The notes under the pieces are model-generated. The model was not told where the DNA came from, made no database searches, and worked only from the letters and a program-made list of their open reading frames with translations. This document shows positions 44,293 to 53,046 of a stretch of DNA of 64,000 bases, one piece after another. Position 1 is the stretch's first letter, and every line of letters starts with the position of its first letter. The DNA comes from an uncultured Alphaproteobacteria bacterium (GTDB taxonomy: Bacteria; Pseudomonadota; Alphaproteobacteria; Rhodobacterales; Rhodobacteraceae). The stretch spans positions 1-64,000 of the forward strand of contig CACNDI010000001.1 of assembly GCA_902619165.1 (NCBI GenBank). Reading direction: 5' to 3'. Position numbers and translations under genes: made by a program.

Positions 44293-45650
44293 TACCAGTT
44301 GCCTTCTGGAGTTCCATTAAACTTTTTCTCAAGCCCGGTCCAACATTCTGCATAATCATCCTGCAGTGGCGCTTCTTTTGCTGCGAATTCGGTAAGGTGT
44401 TGAGGAAACCGTGACTCGAACATGAAAGTCATCGTGTTTTCTAATTTTTGAGGTTTCAAATCCGCGTTTGAAGCCCCTTCAAAAGCATCTTTATCTGGAC
44501 CATGAGGTAGCATCATATTGTGAAGACTTATCCCCCCAGGCATAAATCCAGTAGGTTTTGCATCATATTTACCTACAATATTTCCCATCAATTCGGACAT
44601 AACATTTTTATGATACCAAGGTGGTCTAAACGTATTTTCAGCTACATTCCATCTGTCCCTAAATAAAATAAAGTCTATATTTGCTGTTCCTTCAATTCCT
44701 GAAGGTGATGTTAAAACTGTATAAATAGATGGATCGGGATGGTCGAATAATACAGCACTTACAGGAGAGAAATTTCTAAGATCATATTTCCATGGTGCGT
44801 AATTTCCATGCCAGGCAACAATGTCCAATGGTGATCTTGATAAACGACACGAGTGAAACGAACCACACCATTTAACTGTAAGGTTACTGTTTTCTTCTTT
44901 ATCCTCGAAATAAGCTTGTGGAACCTTAAAATCTCTAGAATTTGCAAGACAGTTAGCCCCAATAGGGCCTCTGTTAGGAAGAATAAACTTTTGACCATAG
45001 TTTTCGCAAACAAAACCACGGCAGATCTCGTCTTGAAGTAATACTGAGAAAACAAGTCCGCGTGGGATTAGCGCTACTTCACCTGGCGCAATGTCAATTA
45101 ACCCAAGCTCTGTCTTAAAGACTAAACCGCCTAATTGTGGAACAACTAATAACTCACTATCAGCTGAATAAAAATAGTCTTTATCCATTGATTTATCAGC
45201 AACGTAGACATGTGATGCCATTCCCGTCTGCATACTGACATCACCTGTGGTTGTAATAGTACGCATTCCAGTAATAAAAGTATGTCCAGTTTTAGTAATA
45301 GGAATTGGATCCCATCGATATTGACCAAGGCTAATAACATCATCATTTATGCTGGGCGCACTTTTCCAATATGGGAGACTAATTTTTTCTAACTTATTGA
45401 GATGCTTGACGGACGGATGTATCCTATAACACCAAGTTCTTTCATTTCGAGAACGAGGAGCTGTAAAAGGCGTACCTGATAATTGTTCAGCATACAAACC
45501 ATAAGCACATTTTTGTGGGCTGTTCATACCCAGTGGTAATGCACCAGCGAGAGCCTCAGTTTCAAAGTCATTACCAAAGCCTGGCATATATTTAAATTTT
45601 AAATTAGTTTCTAATGATTTATTTTTAGATTTTACGCTACCATCTGGCAT
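44292..45650 (-). CDS. hmgA: Homogentisate 1,2-dioxygenase
   Basis: I place the start at the ATG whose complement is 45648-45650 (452 residues), which has GAGA upstream; a TTG at 45689 would add 13 unconserved residues. Motifs are [19 protein letters not shown] near the N terminus, [14 protein letters not shown] (iron-binding His and Glu), and NMMLPHGPD (third iron ligand). It opens homogentisate to maleylacetoacetate using iron(II) and oxygen. It is the first gene of a minus-strand operon that continues with fahA, the MBL protein, the monooxygenase and DUF2783. A gap of 76 bases to the divergent SnoaL gene probably holds the promoters. Confidence 0.96.
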   Translation of the reverse strand: MPDGSVKSKNKSLETNLKFKYMPGFGNDFETEALAGALPLGMNSPQKCAYGLYAEQLSGTPFTAPRSRNERTWCYRIHPSVKHLNKLEKISLPYWKSAPSINDDVISLGQYRWDPIPITKTGHTFITGMRTITTTGDVSMQTGMASHVYVADKSMDKDYFYSADSELLVVPQLGGLVFKTELGLIDIAPGEVALIPRGLVFSVLLQDEICRGFVCENYGQKFILPNRGPIGANCLANSRDFKVPQAYFEDKEENSNLTVKWCGSFHSCRLSRSPLDIVAWHGNYAPWKYDLRNFSPVSAVLFDHPDPSIYTVLTSPSGIEGTANIDFILFRDRWNVAENTFRPPWYHKNVMSELMGNIVGKYDAKPTGFMPGGISLHNMMLPHGPDKDAFEGASNADLKPQKLENTMTFMFESRFPQHLTEFAAKEAPLQDDYAECWTGLEKKFNGTPEGNW

Positions 45651-45726
45651 TATTATCTCGATCTGATATTTTATATGAGTAATATACAAAATACCATAAC
45701 ATAACTCGTTAAAAATATAAAATTTT

Positions 45727-46146
45727 ATGCATTCATACCACCCAACAATCGAAAGTTTTTTTAAAGCTATAAAATCAAATAATGTGGATCAACTTGAATC
45801 TATTTTTGATGAAAATATACTCTTCAAGCCACCAACTTACTGGAAGGAATGGCAAGGAAAAGAAGTTGTTGCAAGGATATTAAGCCACGTAGGTTCCGTA
45901 TTCAAAAATCTGGAGTACAAGCGTGTGTTATGTAATGACTTAGACTATTTTCTCGAGTTTAACTGTAAAATTGGTGATCTGGATGCAACTGGGGTGGACA
46001 TGATCACTCTAAATAAAAGAGGCTTAATTGAAAAATTTGAGGTTGTCATGAGACCATATAAGTCTGTAGGAAAACTAAGAAAGTCTATGACTTTGCTTAC
46101 CTCCAATGATCCTTTTTTCAAAAGCTTACAAGTAAAAGAAAAGTAA
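45727..46146 (+). CDS. SnoaL/NTF2-like protein
   Basis: This 139-residue protein fits the NTF2-like cone fold: an N-terminal helix [20 protein letters not shown], then [20 protein letters not shown], strands with [15 protein letters not shown], and [13 protein letters not shown] at the end. Such proteins are small isomerases, hydrolases or binding proteins. It is divergent from hmgA with 76 bases between, so the two may share control. Its substrate is unknown. It stops three bases before the opposing small gene's stop. Confidence 0.75.
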   Translation: MHSYHPTIESFFKAIKSNNVDQLESIFDENILFKPPTYWKEWQGKEVVARILSHVGSVFKNLEYKRVLCNDLDYFLEFNCKIGDLDATGVDMITLNKRGLIEKFEVVMRPYKSVGKLRKSMTLLTSNDPFFKSLQVKEK

Positions 46147-46149
46147 GTT

Positions 46150-46392
46150 TTAGATAACTTTTTTCTTTGTATCTAATTGAATTTTCTGTGCGAGGTGACT
46201 TACCAAAACTGAGCGCATGGAAACAGCTCTGTCCCTATTGGTAAAGGAATATTCTCTAACATCATCTCCTGCCACTCTTAAAGAGAATACATAAAAAGCG
46301 CCTATTTTGGTAATTGGCGATGCAGATCCTTCTGAAATTCTTTGCAGATCAACTTTTTTACCAAGGTTCGTCTCAATAATATTATTGCTCAT
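46150..46392 (-). CDS. Small protein of unknown function
   Basis: I choose the ATG at 46392 (80 residues) since GGAG lies eight bases before it; an upstream in-frame start at 46428 would add 12 unlikely residues. The text has a possible beta-rich centre (KIGAFYVFSLRVAGDDVREYSF) and a basic C terminus (LDTKKKVI). No known domain is apparent to me. Convergent with the SnoaL-like gene. It may be a regulator or a small structural protein, with no evidence for either. Confidence 0.55.
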   Translation of the reverse strand: MSNNIIETNLGKKVDLQRISEGSASPITKIGAFYVFSLRVAGDDVREYSFTNRDRAVSMRSVLVSHLAQKIQLDTKKKVI

Positions 46393-46872
46393 GTCATATA
46401 CTCCATAATTTATAACAAATAGTAACACACAATTACGTAGCGTAAAGCAAATTAATATAAAAAAACGGACCTAACGAAAAATTTTAGAGACGTACGATTG
46501 ATGGGGAATTGAACCGCGCCCGCAGTCCCCCCACGGACGCAGCCGACCTATCCAGAGGATGTAATCTGAATAAAGGTGGTTCGATTATATAGAGTATAAA
46601 GTGAAAAACAATCTTTAATTACAAAAAAATGCTTAAAAATCAGTTACTTACTGTAATATAATATTTACATAATGTAATATTTTTCTTACATTCTTAAAAT
46701 TAATTTGATGGGATTTTTTAAGCATTCGAATTATTTCGCCAATAATTTTTAATAGGCTGAAACATACCATTTTTACCTATAATTAATAATAGACAGATTA
46801 GAAATAACTAATAATAATTACTCATATGAATAACTTTGCAAAACATATAAAACTGTATTGGGAGCTCAAAAA
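46393..46872. other. Long intergenic region
   Basis: About 480 bases without a protein gene. Most is very AT-rich, with TAATATAATATTTAC-like repeats of A and T near 46650-46690. A GC-rich island at 46495-46575 stands out and is listed separately. The last 15 bases hold GGAG, the ribosome binding site of the acyl-CoA synthetase. The region probably carries promoters for that gene on + and for the small gene on -. Confidence 0.6.
46495..46575 (-). other. GC-rich island, possible structured RNA (tRNA/tmRNA-like)
   Basis: Within AT-rich DNA this block is strongly GC-rich. On the minus strand it contains GCGCGGTTCAATTCCCC, which looks like a T-loop (TTCAATT) although the five-pair stem is only partly formed, and upstream GGATAGGTCGGCTGCGTCC, which can form a small D-arm-like hairpin. 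I cannot fit a whole tRNA cloverleaf or a tmRNA with a tag frame. A piece of a two-part or split tmRNA, or another small RNA, are options. Confidence 0.3.
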
Positions 46873-48504
46873 ATGCATGGAATGATGATGGATCGGCCTT
46901 TAAGAATTGCCGATATAATAACACTAGCCGAAAAAATTCATCCAAATGAAGAAATAATTTCAAAAACGCTTCAGGGAACTCTCCATACCACGAATTATGA
47001 GGAGATAGCGCTAAGATCGAGGCAAATGTCTAAGGCACTCATATCACTAGGTGTAAGAATGGGTGATAGAATTGCTACATTGGCCTGGAATGGCTTTAGA
47101 CATTTAGAATTGTATTTTGCTATCTCCGGAATTGGTGCTATTTGTCATACTATTAATCCACGCCTCTCAAGCGAACAAATGACTTATGTAGTCAATCACG
47201 CAGAGGACAAACTAATTTTCCTAGATTTAACATTTATTCCAATAATTGAGGCACATTTGGATAAATTTCCTTCCTCAACAAAATATGTTTTGATGGCTGA
47301 CAAAGAGCATATGCCTGAATGTAAAATTCCGAATGTTATTTGCTATGAAGATCTAATTGAAAAAGAAAGTTCAGACTTTGAATGGCCTGAATTTGATGAA
47401 AACACTGCATCTGGCCTTTGTTACACATCTGGTACTACCGGAAATCCCAAAGGTGTACTTTATTCTCACAGATCAACTGTTTTACATGCCTTAATACAGT
47501 GCTTTTACAACGCTGGTTCATTTTCACCAAAAAAGAAAATCTTACCGATAGTACCCCTTTTCCATGCAAACGCTTGGGGAATACCTTACAGTGCCCCGAT
47601 AAGCGGTACTTCGCTCGTTTTTCCAGGAGCAAACCTAGATGGGAAAAGCGTATATGATTTACTTGAAAGGTACTCTGTTGATTCAGCTTGGGGTGTTCCG
47701 ACGGTTTGGATGGGATTACTCGAAGAAATTGCACAACGAGGAGGAAAAAAGCCGGATGGTTTAGAAGAAATGCTAGTTGGTGGTTCGGCTGCCGCCAAAT
47801 CGCTGATTGAAGCTTTTGAAAATATGGGTGTAAGAGTGATCCATGCCTGGGGCATGACGGAAACAAGCCCATTAGGTACCTCTGGTCGCCTTATATCACC
47901 GTTTTCTGAGCTACCTGTTGAAGAACAAAGGCATCTTCAGACATCACAGGGGAGAAAGATTTTTATGGTTGACTTAAAAATTGTTGACGATGATGGAAAA
48001 AGATTGCCTGAAGATGGGAAGAGCATAGGTAACTTGTACATTCGAGGAAATACGATCGCGGGCGGTTATTACAATAATGAAGAAGCTAGTAAAGCTGCTA
48101 TAGACAACGAAGGTTATTTTGGTACGGGAGACGTTGCCTCAATTGATGAACAAGGCTTTTTGAGATTAACTGACCGCGCAAAAGACTTAATCAAATCAGG
48201 TGGGGAGTGGATTAGTTCAATTGATTTAGAAAACAGAGCTATGTCACATCCAGATGTAGAAAATTGTGCTGTGATTGCTATTCCTCATGAAAAATGGGAT
48301 GAAAGACCATTATTAGTTGTCGTTCCCGCGGAAGGCAAAAAACCGTCAAAGGAAGAGTTAATTAAACATTTGGAAGGGCATTTTGCAAAGTGGCAAATGC
48401 CTGACGATGTAGTGTATGAAGATGAACTACCTCTCACAGCTACAGGTAAAGTATCAAAGCTTACACTTAGACAAAAATACGAAAATTACACTCTAGCTTC
48501 GTAG
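46873..48504 (+). CDS. Acyl-CoA synthetase (AMP-binding)
   Basis: I start at the ATG at 46873, eight bases after GGAG, giving 543 residues that begin MHGMMMDRPL, as in long- and medium-chain acyl-CoA ligases. A TTG at 46858 is upstream but less likely. The AMP motif is YTSGTTGNPKGV near 190-201; GWGMTETSP-like text (HAWGMTETSP) and GYFGTGDVA follow, and TATGKVSK near the end holds the catalytic lysine. It activates a fatty or aromatic acid with ATP and CoA. It is nine bases from the amidase gene, which could release the acid it uses. Confidence 0.93.
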   Translation: MHGMMMDRPLRIADIITLAEKIHPNEEIISKTLQGTLHTTNYEEIALRSRQMSKALISLGVRMGDRIATLAWNGFRHLELYFAISGIGAICHTINPRLSSEQMTYVVNHAEDKLIFLDLTFIPIIEAHLDKFPSSTKYVLMADKEHMPECKIPNVICYEDLIEKESSDFEWPEFDENTASGLCYTSGTTGNPKGVLYSHRSTVLHALIQCFYNAGSFSPKKKILPIVPLFHANAWGIPYSAPISGTSLVFPGANLDGKSVYDLLERYSVDSAWGVPTVWMGLLEEIAQRGGKKPDGLEEMLVGGSAAAKSLIEAFENMGVRVIHAWGMTETSPLGTSGRLISPFSELPVEEQRHLQTSQGRKIFMVDLKIVDDDGKRLPEDGKSIGNLYIRGNTIAGGYYNNEEASKAAIDNEGYFGTGDVASIDEQGFLRLTDRAKDLIKSGGEWISSIDLENRAMSHPDVENCAVIAIPHEKWDERPLLVVVPAEGKKPSKEELIKHLEGHFAKWQMPDDVVYEDELPLTATGKVSKLTLRQKYENYTLAS

Positions 48505-48513
48505 TATAAAGCA

Positions 48514-49932
48514 ATGCCAAAGAATGACTATTGGAAACTTAGTGCTTATGAAAGTGCTAAGCTAATGAAGGATGGCAGCATATTAGCGGAAGATCTTGTT
48601 TCCAGCTGTATTGAAAGAGTTACTCAAATTAACAATAAAATAAATGCAATAGTTGATGATTTAAGTGCGTCTGCTCTAGAAAAAGCAAACGAATTGGACA
48701 AGCTTACAAAAAAAGGAAAGTTTAAAGGACCATTACATGGGGTTCCAATTACAATCAAAGAAAATATAGATCAGAAGGGATATGCAACACCAAATGGATT
48801 GGAAGCTCTAAAAAACTTAATTGCACCGGGCAATGCACCGGTGGTTGATAATTTAGAAAAAGATGGAGCAATTGTTATTGGAAGAACCAACACCCCTGAA
48901 TTTTCTATGAGAGGAACAACCGACAATGTTTTACATGGAAGAACCTTCAACCCATGGAATGATTGGGCAAGCCCTGGTGGCTCGTCGGGAGGCGCTTCAG
49001 CAGCCGTAATGAGCGGCATGGGAAGCTTAGCCCATGGAAATGATATCGCAGGCTCATTAAGAATTCCTTCAACAGCAACCGGTGCCTGCACGGTAAAGCC
49101 AGGGTTGGGGCGCGTCCCTGCTTATAATCCTAGCCAAACGCAAGAGAGAGGGCTTATCGCTCAGCTAATGTCTGTACAAGGAGTGATAGCAAGGGAAATA
49201 AAAGACGTCCGTCTAGGAATGCAATCGCTAATCAATTATGATCCTCGCGATCCTTGGATGGTAGATATGCCTTTCCAAAGCAAGGAAATAAAGGCCCCGA
49301 TAAAAGTTGGCTTTACAAAAGAAACATTAGGCGAACCTCTGCATCCAGCAATTAATAAAGCTCTAGAAAATGCAATTGATGCATTAAAGGATGCTGGTTA
49401 TATTCTTGAAGAAATTGAATTACCCGAATTTGAAGATGCAGCAACCTTTTCTGCTAAAACTCTTTTTGGAGAGATAAAAGCTCTGCATGAAAAAGATTAC
49501 AAAAACCTAGGAAGTGAAAACTTTAACTTAGTGGCAGAAAATTATTTTCAAATAATCTCTCCGTTTGAGGGAGAAGATTTACTACTTGGGATGGCAAAAA
49601 GGTCATATTTCTTCCGAGAGTGGAACCTCTTTTTTAGAAAATACCCCCTAGTCCTGACACCTTTTCTTCTCTACCCAACCTACGAGTGGAATCGAGATAC
49701 TCAAGGGATTGAAGGCACTAAGGAGGCTCTTGCAGGGATGTTTTATGCACATACAATGAACTACATGGGAATTCCCGCGGGAGTTGTAAGTGCGAACTAC
49801 AATGAGGGACTTCCTGTAGGTGTTCAAATAATTTCTACTAGATTTCGTGAAGATATTATATTGAATGCTTGTGAAGAAATTGAAAAGAGAGTAGGAATTA
49901 TGGCAGAAAAATTATTTGAACGAGGTATATAA
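48514..49932 (+). CDS. Amidase-signature hydrolase
   Basis: This 472-residue protein carries the amidase catalytic triad: Lys82 in ITIKENID, Ser157 in PGGSSGG, and Ser181 in DIAGSLRIPS. The 24-residue spacing between the serines agrees with known family members. It hydrolyses a carboxamide to an acid and ammonia. The acyl-CoA synthetase upstream could activate the acid, suggesting an amide breakdown pair. GatA-type transamidation is unlikely because gatB and gatC are absent. The substrate is unknown. Confidence 0.92.
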   Translation: MPKNDYWKLSAYESAKLMKDGSILAEDLVSSCIERVTQINNKINAIVDDLSASALEKANELDKLTKKGKFKGPLHGVPITIKENIDQKGYATPNGLEALKNLIAPGNAPVVDNLEKDGAIVIGRTNTPEFSMRGTTDNVLHGRTFNPWNDWASPGGSSGGASAAVMSGMGSLAHGNDIAGSLRIPSTATGACTVKPGLGRVPAYNPSQTQERGLIAQLMSVQGVIAREIKDVRLGMQSLINYDPRDPWMVDMPFQSKEIKAPIKVGFTKETLGEPLHPAINKALENAIDALKDAGYILEEIELPEFEDAATFSAKTLFGEIKALHEKDYKNLGSENFNLVAENYFQIISPFEGEDLLLGMAKRSYFFREWNLFFRKYPLVLTPFLLYPTYEWNRDTQGIEGTKEALAGMFYAHTMNYMGIPAGVVSANYNEGLPVGVQIISTRFREDIILNACEEIEKRVGIMAEKLFERGI

Positions 49933-49936
49933 TACC

Positions 49937-50347
49937 TTAGTTCCTTTTATTTTCACGGTTATATAATTTGAAAATACTTCTACCAGAGGCAATTAGTGTC
50001 TTACCTTCATCAAAAATTTCTGCTGTACAATAAGCAATTGACTTACCCTTCTTTGTAATTTTTCCTTTTGCTATAAGAATTCTTGATGACGGTGGCGCAA
50101 TATAATCAACGGACAAATTTAAAGTGACTGAGTCTACCTCTCTTCCCGAACTATCCGGAAAGCTTGCCGCCGTTCCCATAGCTATGTCTAATAGGGTGGC
50201 ATGAACCCCTCCATGCGGAATTCCGTATAAATTAAAATGGTGATCTTTAAGTTCCAATTGCAGTACTGACTTACCTCCTCCCAATTTCAGTACCTCGATA
50301 CCAACAAAATGTTGAAAGGGATTATTACGAAGTTTTTTCACATTCAT
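49937..50347 (-). CDS. PaaI-type hotdog thioesterase
   Basis: This 136-residue protein has a single hotdog domain with GIPHGGVHATLLDIAMGTAA near 54-73; the HGG and Asp/Ser region form the active site of the PaaI group. It would hydrolyse acyl- or aryl-CoA esters, often clearing stalled intermediates. It is convergent with the amidase, with four bases between their stops. Its own promoter must lie in the 73 bases before the serine hydrolase, which is divergent from it. Confidence 0.85.
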   Translation of the reverse strand: MNVKKLRNNPFQHFVGIEVLKLGGGKSVLQLELKDHHFNLYGIPHGGVHATLLDIAMGTAASFPDSSGREVDSVTLNLSVDYIAPPSSRILIAKGKITKKGKSIAYCTAEIFDEGKTLIASGRSIFKLYNRENKRN

Positions 50348-50420
50348 AATTTTTCTATTTCACTCCAGAATACGGTGCTATTATTTAATTAATTAAAAAA
50401 TAAAGACAAGGAAATATTTA

Positions 50421-51581
50421 GTGGATCAATTTTCTCGAGTGGCAAAAAAATATGTAGATAAGGGTCTTATAGCCGGTCTTGAGTGGGAAATAAGGCATTT
50501 CAATAAAGTTGTGTCAAAGGACGTATATGGCTATAGTGACATCGAAAATAAAACCATTTTGAAGCCAGGTCAGATATACCGTATATATTCTATGACCAAA
50601 CCAATAGTTTCCGTGGCAGCAATACGGCTGATAGAAGCTTGTAAACTAAGCTTATACTCAAATATTCAAGATTTTATTCCTTCTTTCAAATATTTAAAAG
50701 TATTGAGAGCCGACGGAGAATTAGAAAGGTTAAAAAGACCAATTATCTTAGCTGATCTACTGACCCACACGGCTGGCCTTTCCTATAATTTTAATATGGG
50801 TTGTTCAGTCGCTCAGTTTTATCAACAAGAAAATATTTTAAATGATTCAAATATTTCTTTAGAAGAAATGGTAGATAAAATTGCAACTTTACCCTTAGCT
50901 TTCCAGCCAGGAGAGTCGTGGAGGTACTCGGTAGCCACAGATGTCATTGGAAGGCTCTTAGAAGTTGTTGAGAATAAAAAACTCAATGAGATTTTGTGGG
51001 AACAAATTTTAGCCCCCTTGGAAATGAAAGATACAGCGTTCAGCGTAAGCAAGACAAATGCTACAAAGATCATGCCTATGCATGGTGACACAGATGCAAA
51101 CAAACTGATATCATTTCAACAAGCTCCTTTAAAGTTGGTTGATGCTGAAAAAAGCCATCCCTCAAAAGGTGAATTTATAAACCTAAGAGGGGGAACTGGT
51201 CTTTTTTCAACAATTGACGATTATCAACTTTTTTGTAATTTCCTGTTAAGCGGAAAAGATAAAAACGGTACACAATTGATCTCAAAAACCATGCAAGACT
51301 TCATGTTAACGAATAGAATTTCTGACCAGATGCTACCGTTAAGACTCGGGCCAATAGCATTATCCGGGTACGGATGGAACCTTATCGGTAGAGTTATGAC
51401 TGATAAAGGACTCGCTATGAGCCTTACTGAAAATGGAGAGTTTGGTTGGTCTGGTGCAGCGAGCACTTATTTTTGGGTCGACAGAGAAAATCATTTGACC
51501 GGTATTATCATGACCCAATATATCGGTGGTTATGTAACGATTGCAGATGATTTTAGAGCAACATCTTACTCGTTAATTTAA
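50421..51581 (+). CDS. Serine hydrolase of the class C beta-lactamase/EstB family
   Basis: This 386-residue protein starts with GTG after AAGGAAA. It has the motif Ser57-Met-Thr-Lys60 (YSMTKP), a YSVATDV stretch where the conserved Tyr motif sits, and GWSGAASTYFWVD near the C terminus in place of the KTG box. No signal peptide is visible, so it is likely cytoplasmic and an esterase rather than a true beta-lactamase. It is convergent with the liv operon with a gap of three bases. The substrate is unknown. Confidence 0.88.
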   Translation: MDQFSRVAKKYVDKGLIAGLEWEIRHFNKVVSKDVYGYSDIENKTILKPGQIYRIYSMTKPIVSVAAIRLIEACKLSLYSNIQDFIPSFKYLKVLRADGELERLKRPIILADLLTHTAGLSYNFNMGCSVAQFYQQENILNDSNISLEEMVDKIATLPLAFQPGESWRYSVATDVIGRLLEVVENKKLNEILWEQILAPLEMKDTAFSVSKTNATKIMPMHGDTDANKLISFQQAPLKLVDAEKSHPSKGEFINLRGGTGLFSTIDDYQLFCNFLLSGKDKNGTQLISKTMQDFMLTNRISDQMLPLRLGPIALSGYGWNLIGRVMTDKGLAMSLTENGEFGWSGAASTYFWVDRENHLTGIIMTQYIGGYVTIADDFRATSYSLI

Positions 51582-51584
51582 CAG

Positions 51585-52286
51585 TTATACTTCAAGCCAC
51601 TCTTTTCTAATATCTTCTCTTTTGTCTAGCTCCTTCGGAGTTCCCTCAAAAACAATCTGTCCATGACCCATCACATACACGCGATGACTGATTTTCATCG
51701 CAATAGCGAGTTTTTGTTCAACCAATAGTATTGACACGCCCCTGCTACTGATTTCGTTTAGTAAATCTGCTACTCTTGTTGTCATTTGAGGACTTAAACC
51801 CTCTGTAGGTTCATCGATCATTATAACTTCTGGGTCACCCATCAATGTTCTACACATAGTAAGCATTTGTTGCTCACCTCCAGATAGAAAAGATGCCTCA
51901 ACATCAGCACGATTTTTAAGGTTTTCAAAAAGATTAAACATATCATCAATTGACCACCTGGAGTTCGCCATATCTTGCCCTGATTTTATTCCTAACTCTA
52001 AATTTTGCCGCGTTGTTAAGCCAGGAAAAATATCTCTATTTTCAGGAACATAGCCAAGCCCCGCATTGGCTACTTCAAAGGCTTTTTTGCCAGCCAGTTC
52101 GGTGCCATTGAACTTGATTGAACCTATGGGCTCAACTTCACCCATTATGGCTTTGCATGTCGTTGACCGCCCAACACCATTCCTTCCAAGCAAAGAAACA
52201 ATTTCGCCATTTTCTATTTTTAAGTTTACGCCCCTAAGAATATGGCTTTTCCCATAATATGCATTTAGATCAGTTACTTCTAACAT
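51585..52286 (-). CDS. livF: ABC transporter ATP-binding protein LivF-like, with an altered Walker A
   Basis: This 233-residue ATPase has the LivF order: Walker A GRNGVGRST at 34-42, signature FLSGGEQQM, Walker B VIMIDEPTEGLSP. In Walker A the usual lysine is Arg40. I recall GRNGVGRST in other liv-type ATPases, so it may be a lineage feature. It pairs with LivG on the cytoplasmic face of the importer to energise uptake. It overlaps livG by one base and is the last gene of the operon. Confidence 0.93.
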   Translation of the reverse strand: MLEVTDLNAYYGKSHILRGVNLKIENGEIVSLLGRNGVGRSTTCKAIMGEVEPIGSIKFNGTELAGKKAFEVANAGLGYVPENRDIFPGLTTRQNLELGIKSGQDMANSRWSIDDMFNLFENLKNRADVEASFLSGGEQQMLTMCRTLMGDPEVIMIDEPTEGLSPQMTTRVADLLNEISSRGVSILLVEQKLAIAMKISHRVYVMGHGQIVFEGTPKELDKREDIRKEWLEV

Positions 52287-53044
52287 TAGTGTTCTTCCAT
52301 TGCTGCGCCTAAATAGGCTTCTTGAACCGCTTGGTTCTCTTTAACTTCAGTTGGTGTGCCTGTGGCTATGATTTCCCCGTATACAAGAACGGAGATCCTA
52401 TCAGCTAGATCAAAAACAACACCCATATCGTGTTCCACTACTAATAAGGTTTTTCCTTCCGTAACCTTACGAATAAGCCCCACTATATATTCTGTCTCAG
52501 ATACACTCATTCCAGCAGTAGGTTCATCTAATAATATTACCTCGGAACCGCCGGCAATTGTTATACCAATTTCCAACGCACGCTGTTCCGCGTAACTAAG
52601 TACTCCCGCTAAAGTATCCCTTCTATTCTTTAGGTTGAGTTCCTCAATAATTTTTTCTGCATCCTCATTAAGTGCCGTTTGATTTCCAACCAACTTCCAA
52701 AAAGAATATTTGTACCCCATTGCCCAAAGTAAAGAACACCGAACATTCTCAAAAACAGACATCTTAGGAAAGATATTTGTTATTTGAAACGAACGGCTAA
52801 GACCCTTCCTTTTTACCTCATAAGGTTCGAGGTTGGTAATGTCTTCTCCATTTAAAAAAACTTTTCCAGACGAAACCTGATACCTTCCTGTTATAAGATT
52901 ATAGGCGGTAGATTTGCCAGCTCCATTTGGGCCAATTACAGCGTGCCTTTCATTTTTCGCCACGGACAGATTTAGCCCTCTTATTATTTCAGTACCGGCA
53001 AAGTTCTTTTTAACGTTATCAAGTTTAAGTGCTTCATTCGCCAT
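52286..53044 (-). CDS. livG: ABC transporter ATP-binding protein LivG-like
   Basis: This 252-residue ATPase has Walker A GPNGAGKST at 38-46, signature LSYAEQRALEIG and Walker B VILLDEPTAGMS. The LSYAEQ form and the C-terminal HDMGVVFDLADRISVL are typical of LivG. It works with LivF, LivM and LivH to import an amino acid or related acid. It follows livM by two bases. The lysine of Walker A is intact here, unlike in LivF. Confidence 0.95.
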   Translation of the reverse strand: MANEALKLDNVKKNFAGTEIIRGLNLSVAKNERHAVIGPNGAGKSTAYNLITGRYQVSSGKVFLNGEDITNLEPYEVKRKGLSRSFQITNIFPKMSVFENVRCSLLWAMGYKYSFWKLVGNQTALNEDAEKIIEELNLKNRRDTLAGVLSYAEQRALEIGITIAGGSEVILLDEPTAGMSVSETEYIVGLIRKVTEGKTLLVVEHDMGVVFDLADRISVLVYGEIIATGTPTEVKENQAVQEAYLGAAMEEH

Positions 53045-53046
53045 AA

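Noticed and set aside
44292-45689. Earlier TTG start for hmgA
   Set aside because: The ATG at 45650 has a purine-rich ribosome binding site, and the 13 extra residues match nothing typical of the family.
46495-46575. A complete tRNA gene
   Set aside because: The T-loop core is present but the T-stem is mismatched, and no anticodon arm or paired acceptor stem can be drawn.
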